DNA from: Methylibium sp031393925
Lineage (GTDB): Bacteria; Pseudomonadota; Gammaproteobacteria; Burkholderiales; Burkholderiaceae_C
Length of the DNA stretch: 19,534 bases
NCBI RefSeq assembly: GCF_031393925.1
Contig: NZ_JANMWL010000288.1
Span: forward strand, 1 to 19,534
Direction: 5' to 3'
Shown: one piece after another, positions 14,465 to 19,534 of the stretch
Layout: each line of letters opens with the position of its first letter
Position numbering within the stretch: position 1 is the first letter of the stretch
The notes under the pieces: model-generated
What the model was told of the DNA's origin: nothing
The model's database searches: none
What the model saw: only the letters and a program-made list of their open reading frames with translations
Program-made: the position numbers and the translations under genes

Positions 14465-15799
14465 ATGGGCATGACGCCACAAGAGATCGTCCGCGAACTC
14501 GACCGCCACATCGTCGGCCAGAACGCCGCCAAGCGTGCGGTGGCCATCGCACTGCGCAACCGCTGGCGGCGCCAGCAGGTCGACGACGCGCTGCGCCCCG
14601 AGATCACACCCAAGAACATCCTCATGATCGGGCCCACCGGCGTGGGCAAGACCGAGATCGCGCGACGGCTGGCGCGGCTGGCCGACGCGCCCTTCATCAA
14701 GGTCGAGGCGACCAAGTTCACCGAGGTGGGCTATGTGGGCAAGGACGTCGACTCGATCGTGCGCGACCTGGTCGACATGGCCGTCAAGCAAACGCGCGAG
14801 GTGGCCATCCGCGCCCACCGCACGCACGCCGAAGACGCCGCCGAAGAGCGCCTGCTCGACGTCCTGCTGCCCACAGCGCGCGCCGAATTCGGCATCGCCG
14901 CCGCGCCGGCTGCCGACAGCGCCGCGCGCCAGACCTTTCGCAAGCGCCTGCGCGAGGGCGCGCTCGACGACAAGGAGATCGAACTCGAACTCACCGAGCC
15001 GCGCAGCGCCGTCGAACTGCTCGGCCCGCCCGGCATGGAAGAGATGGCCGAGCAGTTGAAGGGCATGTTCGCCAACCTCGGACAGCAGCGTCGCAAGGTG
15101 CGCAAGTGCAAGATCTCCGAAGCGCGCCGCCTGCTCATCGACGAGGAGGCGGCCAAGCTCGTCAACGAAGACGAGATCAAGGCGCAGGCGCTGGCCAACG
15201 CCGAACAGAACGGCATCGTCTTCATCGACGAGATCGACAAGGTGACCTCGCGCTCCGAGGGCGGTTCGAGCGGCGCCGAGGTGTCGCGCCAAGGCGTGCA
15301 GCGAGACCTGCTGCCGCTGGTGGAGGGCACCACGGTGACGACCAGGCACGGCATGGTCAAGACCGACCACATACTTTTCATCGCCTCGGGTGCTTTCCAC
15401 CTGAGCAAGCCGAGCGACCTGATCCCGGAGCTGCAGGGGCGCTTTCCTATCCGCGTGGAGCTGGGTCCGCTGTCGGTCGACGACTTCGAGGCGATCCTGA
15501 CGCAGACGCACGCCAGCCTGGTGCGCCAGTACCAGGCGTTGCTGGCCACCGAGGGCGTCACGCTCGAGTTCCTTCCCGAGGGCGTGCGCCGGCTCGCGCA
15601 GATCGCCTTCGACGTGAACGAGCGCACCGAAAACATCGGCGCGCGACGGCTCTCGACCGTGATGGAGCGTCTGCTCGACGAAGCCAGTTTCGACGCACCC
15701 CATCTGGCCGGCCAAACGGTGACGATCGATGCGGCCTACGTCGACGCCAAGCTCGGCGCGCTGGCGCTCGACGAGGATCTGTCGCGCTTCATCCTCTGA
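14465..15799 (+). CDS. hslU: ATP-dependent protease ATPase subunit HslU
   Basis: AAA+ unfoldase that recognises, unfolds and feeds proteins into HslV. The 444-residue length matches the family. Walker A GPTGVGKT lies at 56-63, the pore-loop GYVG at 89-92, an intermediate I domain at about 110-245, Walker B VFIDEIDK at 252-259, and a sensor-2 region around NIGARRLSTVMERLLDE. The C-terminal tail EDLSRFIL is the element that inserts into HslV and activates it. Two starts are possible, ATG at 14465 or at 14471 (MTPQEIVREL); neither has a strong ribosome binding site. Confidence 0.97.
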   Translation: MGMTPQEIVRELDRHIVGQNAAKRAVAIALRNRWRRQQVDDALRPEITPKNILMIGPTGVGKTEIARRLARLADAPFIKVEATKFTEVGYVGKDVDSIVRDLVDMAVKQTREVAIRAHRTHAEDAAEERLLDVLLPTARAEFGIAAAPAADSAARQTFRKRLREGALDDKEIELELTEPRSAVELLGPPGMEEMAEQLKGMFANLGQQRRKVRKCKISEARRLLIDEEAAKLVNEDEIKAQALANAEQNGIVFIDEIDKVTSRSEGGSSGAEVSRQGVQRDLLPLVEGTTVTTRHGMVKTDHILFIASGAFHLSKPSDLIPELQGRFPIRVELGPLSVDDFEAILTQTHASLVRQYQALLATEGVTLEFLPEGVRRLAQIAFDVNERTENIGARRLSTVMERLLDEASFDAPHLAGQTVTIDAAYVDAKLGALALDEDLSRFIL

Positions 15800-15892
15800 G
15801 GCGCGGGCGGCGGCGACCGCCACTCCGTCCCACACAATCGCCGCGCGCGACAGGCAGGAACGCGCAGGCAAGACAACGAGGGGAGATCCGTT

Positions 15893-17947
15893 ATGCGCGT
15901 GCGTGCCCTCAAGGCAGCGGCGGTGCTGCTGCTCACCGTTTCGATCGGCGCGTTGGTATTCGCGCTGGGGTCGTCCGAGCAGGCGAGCCGCATCCAGGGC
16001 CCGAGCGCGCTGGTGGCGGTGGACGGGCGCGAGGTCTGGATCAGCGTCGATGACGAACTCTGGCGCGTATCGCCCGACGGCGAGTTGCGCTCGCGCACGA
16101 GCCTCGCGAGCATCGGGCTGCCGGGGCCGCCCGCCAATCTGGCGCACCACCCGAGCGGCGCCATCGTGGCGACGGTGCGCGACGACCCGGCGCTGTATTT
16201 CATCGACGCCACTCAGCCTCACGTCGTGCGCAAGATCGAGCCACGCTGGCCGTCCGACCTGGCGCGGCACGGTGCGCGCGCCATCAACCTGGCCTTCCAT
16301 GGCGACGGCCGTTTCGCCATCGCCACCGGCGGCGGCCACACCGTGGCCCTGTTCGACGCCGAGGGCGCCTATCTCGCGCGCACACCCGAGGGCACCTACA
16401 AGTTCACCAACGGCCTTTGGTGGCAGGACGATGCGCTCTGGACCACCGACACCAACCGCTACCGGCTCAAGCGGCTGGACGGAACCACGCTCGCGGTGCG
16501 CGAGGAGCGGCAGCTCTCCGAACTGTCGCCCTCGCGCTACCTCGGGCCGGCGCGCGCTCACCCGCGCGCCGGCCCAGAAAGGCGCGCGGCGCTCGTGCGG
16601 TTTCGCAACGGCATGGTGCAGGGCGGCATCGTCGCCATCGGCGACGGCGATCGGGAAGCGGCGTTCCCGCATGCCGGCGAGATGGAGCCGCGCGACTTCG
16701 ACTGGCTCGGCAACGGCGAGCTGCTCGCGAGCGACGGCGCAACGTTCTCGGTACTGCGCTGGTCGGCCGATCGCCAGCCGCTCGGCGCTTTCGGCGACGC
16801 CGCGCTGCGCGGGCACTGGGACGAACTGGCGAGCCGGCGTGCGCGGCTGCAGCATCGCTACAGCGTCGGCATCGCGGCGGCCATCGCGAGCTTCGCGGTC
16901 GCCTTCGCGCTGGCACTGTGGGCCGAATGGTCGGGCCGGCGCGCACGCCAGCGCCGCGCGCCGATCGACCTGTCGCGGCTGGGCACGCTGCGTGTGTCGC
17001 AAGGCGAGCTGATTCGCATGAACCTGCGGGTCAATGCCGGGGTTCTGTGGGTGGGGGTGTCCTGGGCGCTGTTCGAACTCACGCCCCTCTCGCGCTGGCT
17101 CGACGCGGCCGGCGGCACGGGTCTGCGGATCGGCGTTCTGCTGGTGGTCATCGTGGCCGCCCTCATCAGCCTGCCGATGTGGATGCGTCGTCTGAAGCGC
17201 GTGTCGCGCGAGAGCGCATTCGAGCCAATGTTCAATGCGCTGGCCGTGCGCAAACTCGAAGCCAGCGACGCCCTCGGCATGGACCTGCGCGACGGCGAGC
17301 ACGTGCTCGAAACTTTCACCTGGATGCGCCCCACGCTGCACTGGGCAGTGCTCACCAACGAGCGGCTGCTGGTGTACGTGGCCACGCTGATGGACCACCG
17401 CCTGCAGTCGCAGCATGCACTCGGCGACGTGGTCGCGGTGAGCACCGAGCGCGGCACGCTGACTCCCGGCCAGGCTCAGGCGAGCGAGTCATGGCTGCAA
17501 TGGAGGGCCGGCGGCTGGCTCGAGCTGGTGCTGCGCGGCGGCGAGGTGCTGTCGGGCGCGGTGTCGTCGGCCACGGTCGCCGGGCGGGTCGTGGCCACGC
17601 TGCTGCGGCGCCCAGGCGTGCTGGCTGGGGGAATACCGACCGCCCGCGCCCAGGGGAGCGCGGGGGCGACCACGCGCCAGCCTGACGCTCGCACGGCCGC
17701 GCTCGCGTCGGCTCTGATTCCGGGCCTGGGCCAGTGGATGCAGCGCCGCAAGGCGGCCGCGCTGCTGATGTTCGTGCCTTGGGCCTTGGCGATGGTCACG
17801 CTGTTCATTCCGATCGTCTGGACGCTCTACGGGCCGCGTGCCGAGGTTTCCACGTCCACCCTTGCCTCTGCCGCGGTCTTGGCGCTGTTTGATGCGGCCT
17901 TCGCCGCTTGGGACGCGTGGCGCATGGGCCCGCGGACTGCCGCATGA
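15893..17947 (+). CDS. Multi-domain membrane protein: beta-propeller-like ectodomain, PH-like domain, TM2-like C-terminus
   Basis: Not a recognised named gene. The 684-residue product starts with a signal-anchor helix (7-25). Residues 35-310 hold repeated beta-rich, NHL/SMP-30-like units (ALVAVDGREVWISVDDELWR; GLWWQDDALWTTDTNRYRLK; DWLGNGELLASDGATFSVLR), likely periplasmic. Further helices lie at about 325-345, 382-400 and 410-430. Residues 435-575 are cytoplasmic, with a stretch resembling a bacterial PH-like domain (HWAVLTNERLLVYVATLMDH). A linker then leads to ASALIPGLGQWMQRRKAAAL and two helices (621-645, 655-673), like TM2 or DUF5683 tails. The start is ATG at 15893, after GAGGGGAGA. The stop overlaps the DUF2256 start as ATGA. 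The domain assignments are by pattern and uncertain. Confidence 0.8.
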   Translation: MRVRALKAAAVLLLTVSIGALVFALGSSEQASRIQGPSALVAVDGREVWISVDDELWRVSPDGELRSRTSLASIGLPGPPANLAHHPSGAIVATVRDDPALYFIDATQPHVVRKIEPRWPSDLARHGARAINLAFHGDGRFAIATGGGHTVALFDAEGAYLARTPEGTYKFTNGLWWQDDALWTTDTNRYRLKRLDGTTLAVREERQLSELSPSRYLGPARAHPRAGPERRAALVRFRNGMVQGGIVAIGDGDREAAFPHAGEMEPRDFDWLGNGELLASDGATFSVLRWSADRQPLGAFGDAALRGHWDELASRRARLQHRYSVGIAAAIASFAVAFALALWAEWSGRRARQRRAPIDLSRLGTLRVSQGELIRMNLRVNAGVLWVGVSWALFELTPLSRWLDAAGGTGLRIGVLLVVIVAALISLPMWMRRLKRVSRESAFEPMFNALAVRKLEASDALGMDLRDGEHVLETFTWMRPTLHWAVLTNERLLVYVATLMDHRLQSQHALGDVVAVSTERGTLTPGQAQASESWLQWRAGGWLELVLRGGEVLSGAVSSATVAGRVVATLLRRPGVLAGGIPTARAQGSAGATTRQPDARTAALASALIPGLGQWMQRRKAAALLMFVPWALAMVTLFIPIVWTLYGPRAEVSTSTLASAAVLALFDAAFAAWDAWRMGPRTAA

Positions 17948-18122
17948 GCGCGCATGGCGCATCCGGGTCGACTCCTCTCGAGGGCAACACGCAGTCGTTG
18001 CCGAACAAGCCCTTAGGGTTTGCGGTCGCACGATGACTTGGCGCAGGCGCTGGGCCAGACACTGGGACGAAGTCAGGTACTGCTCGGCGGCCTGTCGCAA
18101 GCTCAGGTCGCCGGATGGCTGA
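17944..18122 (+). pseudogene. DUF2256 zinc-ribbon protein gene with a one-base frameshift
   Basis: The ATG at 17944 overlaps the stop of the preceding gene (ATGA) and reads up to SLPNKP, then leaves the family frame at about 18013 and stops at 18034-18036. The -1 frame continues with RVCGRTMTWRRRWARHWDEV and RYCSAACRK to a TGA at 18120-18122, the unmistakable DUF2256 pattern (LPxKxCxVCGRxxTWRRxWxxxWDEVRYCSxxCR). The missing first cysteine of the CxxC pair falls exactly at the break: CCC-TT-AGG would be CCC-TGT-AGG (Pro-Cys-Arg) with one G restored. The repaired product would be about 59 residues with four cysteines. It is either a pseudogene or a sequencing error; the site is not a good slippery sequence. 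The function of DUF2256 is unknown. Confidence 0.75.
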
Positions 18123-18140
18123 GGTTGCGTGCTCGCGGCT

Positions 18141-18162
18141 TTGAGCGACCTCGGCCGCTCAA
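18141..18162. terminator. Hairpin between convergent DUF2256 and coaX genes
   Basis: A perfect 7-bp inverted repeat, TTGAGCG / CGCTCAA, with an 8-nt loop lies between two convergent genes and overlaps the coaX stop codon. It could end transcription from both sides. There is no adjacent T-run, so intrinsic termination would be weak. Confidence 0.4.
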
Positions 18163-18932
18163 CGCCGAAGCCGCGCCGCAGCGATGGTCAGCAGGCCGTC
18201 GAAGATCAGCGTGTCGATCAGTTCGTAGTCGATGCCCAGCGCCGGAGCGACCTTCCAGCCAGCGCCACCGGTCACGATGCAGCGCGGCGCCTGGCCGCAT
18301 TTGGCTTGCAGTTGTCGGTGCATGCGTTCGATCGCGCCGGTGATCGCGAAAGTGCCACCGCTGGTGAGTGCGTCGGAGGTGTTGGTCGGAAACTCGCGCA
18401 CCTCGCCAGTCGGAACGCGCAGCCCCGCGGTGCCAGCCTCGAGGGACTTGAGCATGATGCCGTGGCCCGGCAGGATGAGGCCGCCGAGAAAACGTCCGTC
18501 CGGGTCGAGCGCATCGACGGTGACCGCGGTGCCGACCATCGCCACCAACACCGGTACGCGCACGCCCACTGCCGCGAGCCGTGCGCGCGCGCCGATGAGC
18601 GCGACCCAGCGGTCGCTGCCCAGGCGCAGCGGGTGGTCGTAGCCGTTGGTGACGCCCGCCTCGGTCGCGCTCGAGACCACCCAGCGCGCCGCCACGTCCC
18701 ACAGCTCGAGCTGTTCCTCGACACGGTGGCGCACCGAGTCGCCTGCCACGCAGCAACCGAGCATGGCGTCAGGCGGTGCGAGGCGCGCCCAGTCGCCGCC
18801 GCCGTCGGCGAGCTGGTCAATGTTTTCGAGGAACACCGCGCCCTGCGCCAGCGGCTCGCTGGCGGGCGTCAGCGAGCCGTACTGCGCCCACTTCAGCCGC
18901 GTGTTGCCGATGTCGATGGCCAGCAAATTCAT
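18159..18932 (-). CDS. coaX: Type III pantothenate kinase
   Basis: Phosphorylates pantothenate in the first step of coenzyme A synthesis; the type III enzyme needs a monovalent cation and is not feedback-inhibited by CoA. The 257-residue protein has the ASKHA-fold signatures: DIGNTRLKWA (7-16) with the catalytic Asp7, GSDRW (105-109), GTAVTVD (134-140) and GGLILPG (150-156). ATG at 18932 is chosen because the family motif begins six codons later and GGAG lies about 13 nt upstream; the open frame extends further but overlaps the upstream gene. It starts 22 nt after the preceding gene and is probably co-transcribed with it. No birA, a frequent neighbour of coaX, is visible in the window. Confidence 0.95.
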   Translation of the reverse strand: MNLLAIDIGNTRLKWAQYGSLTPASEPLAQGAVFLENIDQLADGGGDWARLAPPDAMLGCCVAGDSVRHRVEEQLELWDVAARWVVSSATEAGVTNGYDHPLRLGSDRWVALIGARARLAAVGVRVPVLVAMVGTAVTVDALDPDGRFLGGLILPGHGIMLKSLEAGTAGLRVPTGEVREFPTNTSDALTSGGTFAITGAIERMHRQLQAKCGQAPRCIVTGGAGWKVAPALGIDYELIDTLIFDGLLTIAAARLRR

Positions 18933-18954
18933 TGCGCTCGCGCTCCGTGCCGCT

Positions 18955-19534
18955 TCATTCGGACCCGACTCCCGGTTCGGTGTCTTCTTGCACCAGCGTG
19001 TTGCCCAGGCCCAGCAGTTCACGCGCCTTCGCGACGCGGCGCTGTGCTTCGCGTGGCCGCCGCGCCAGGCTGCGCTGGATCACCCACACCAGCCCGATCA
19101 GCTGCGAGCGCGTGCGGGCCCGGCTGACCCGCAGTGCCAGGAGCGAGCCGCTCACCGGCCCGTCGACCAGCACGCTGCCGAGCAGCAGGGCACGCACTTC
19201 GGCAAGAACCTGCTCGTCGGGGTCGCCGTCCTCGCCGGCTGCGCCGCCGTCACGCGCGTCGGTGTCCACGGTCTCGTGCGGGCCCGGCGGGGCCGCACGA
19301 GGCCGAAACGGGTCGGGCGCAGTCGCCTCGGCAACGAAGGGGGACGGCACGTCGGGCACTGGCAGGGCCGCCTGCGCCATCGGCTCGTGCAGCGCCGGCT
19401 CATGCATCACCGGGTCGCTTGCGTCGAGCGGTTCGTCGAGCGTTGTCAGAGGGTCGCCGGGGGCTGACTCGGCGAGCACCGCGGTCGGCTCGGCACGGGG
19501 CTGCGGCTTGGCATGCTGCGCTGGCTCGACTGGC
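18955..19534 (-). CDS. Unrecognised Pro/Ala-rich protein, C-terminal part (5' end outside window)
   Basis: The reading frame is open from the window edge to a TGA at 18955-18957 and is probably longer than seen; the GTG at 19479 is not required as the start. The visible upstream part is Pro/Ala/Asp/Glu-rich and probably disordered. The last 80 residues look folded: a moderately hydrophobic stretch (VLAEVRALLLGSVLVDGPVS), then basic helices (LIGLVWVIQRSLARRPREAQ; RVAKARELLGLGNTLV). There is no clear membrane helix or catalytic motif, and I cannot assign a family. It is 22 nt upstream of coaX on the same strand. Confidence 0.6.
   Translation of the reverse strand, partial: PVEPAQHAKPQPRAEPTAVLAESAPGDPLTTLDEPLDASDPVMHEPALHEPMAQAALPVPDVPSPFVAEATAPDPFRPRAAPPGPHETVDTDARDGGAAGEDGDPDEQVLAEVRALLLGSVLVDGPVSGSLLALRVSRARTRSQLIGLVWVIQRSLARRPREAQRRVAKARELLGLGNTLVQEDTEPGVGSE

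Noticed and set aside
15809..15821. Small GC hairpin after hslU as a terminator.
   Set aside because: It has only a 5-bp stem with no T-run, and such hairpins are common by chance at this GC content.
14309..17416. A 1035-codon open frame on the minus strand opposite hslU and the following gene.
   Set aside because: It is the antisense shadow of hslU, whose Walker motifs and C-terminal tail are intact, and shows no protein-like domain pattern.
18005..18020. Programmed ribosomal frameshifting in the DUF2256 gene.
   Set aside because: The break site does not form a usable slippery heptamer, and simple -1 slippage would still lack the first cysteine. A missing base explains both problems.
1..19534. 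Mobile element genes, tRNA, rRNA or CRISPR arrays.
   Set aside because: No transposase, integrase or conjugation motifs, no tRNA-like cloverleaf and no regular spaced repeats were found by reading. The operon insertion is inferred only from the split gene.

Overview
The window is very GC-rich, densely coded chromosomal DNA. It most likely comes from a beta-proteobacterium of the order Burkholderiales. Reasons: the HslV N-terminus carries a few residues before the catalytic Gly-Thr-Thr; the DksA is the Burkholderiales form with a single cysteine in place of the zinc finger; and the gene neighbourhoods (corC-lnt, COG0523 GTPase-dksA, hslV-hslU, coaX) are typical of this order. I see no rRNA, tRNA, CRISPR, transposase or integrase.

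Layout. (1) 1-6891, minus strand: an operon for a caa3-type cytochrome c oxidase. In transcription order it holds two small membrane-protein genes, subunit II with a fused cytochrome c domain, subunit I, two consecutive subunit III genes, a short subunit IV and heme o synthase. The order resembles the alternative oxidase cluster coxMNOP of Bradyrhizobium. A short twin-hairpin repeat fills the gap between subunit I and the first subunit III. (2) 6890-7106 and 1-186, minus strand: two degraded fragments that look like the N-terminal and C-terminal parts of one exported-protein gene, lying exactly on either side of the oxidase operon. My reading is that the operon landed inside this gene, which formerly followed lnt. 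(3) 7103-9600, minus strand: lnt and corC, overlapping. (4) 9785-15799, plus strand: a COG0523 metallochaperone GTPase, dksA with a long Lys/Ala/Pro tail, a tandem-STAS protein, hslV and hslU. (5) 15893-18122, plus strand: a large multi-domain membrane protein of unknown function, overlapping by ATGA a small DUF2256 zinc-ribbon gene that carries a one-base frameshift. (6) 18159-19534, minus strand: coaX and the 3' part of an unrecognised Pro/Ala-rich protein that runs off the window.

Functionally the left third is respiration: the oxidase would accept electrons through its own cytochrome c domain, with heme supply provided by the last gene. The middle covers the envelope (lipoprotein acylation, CorC), metal handling and stringent-type transcription control (GTPase, DksA). 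The right third is protein quality control (HslUV) and CoA synthesis (CoaX). The most unusual points are the split gene around the oxidase operon, the frameshifted DUF2256 gene, the tailed DksA and two multi-domain proteins of unknown function.
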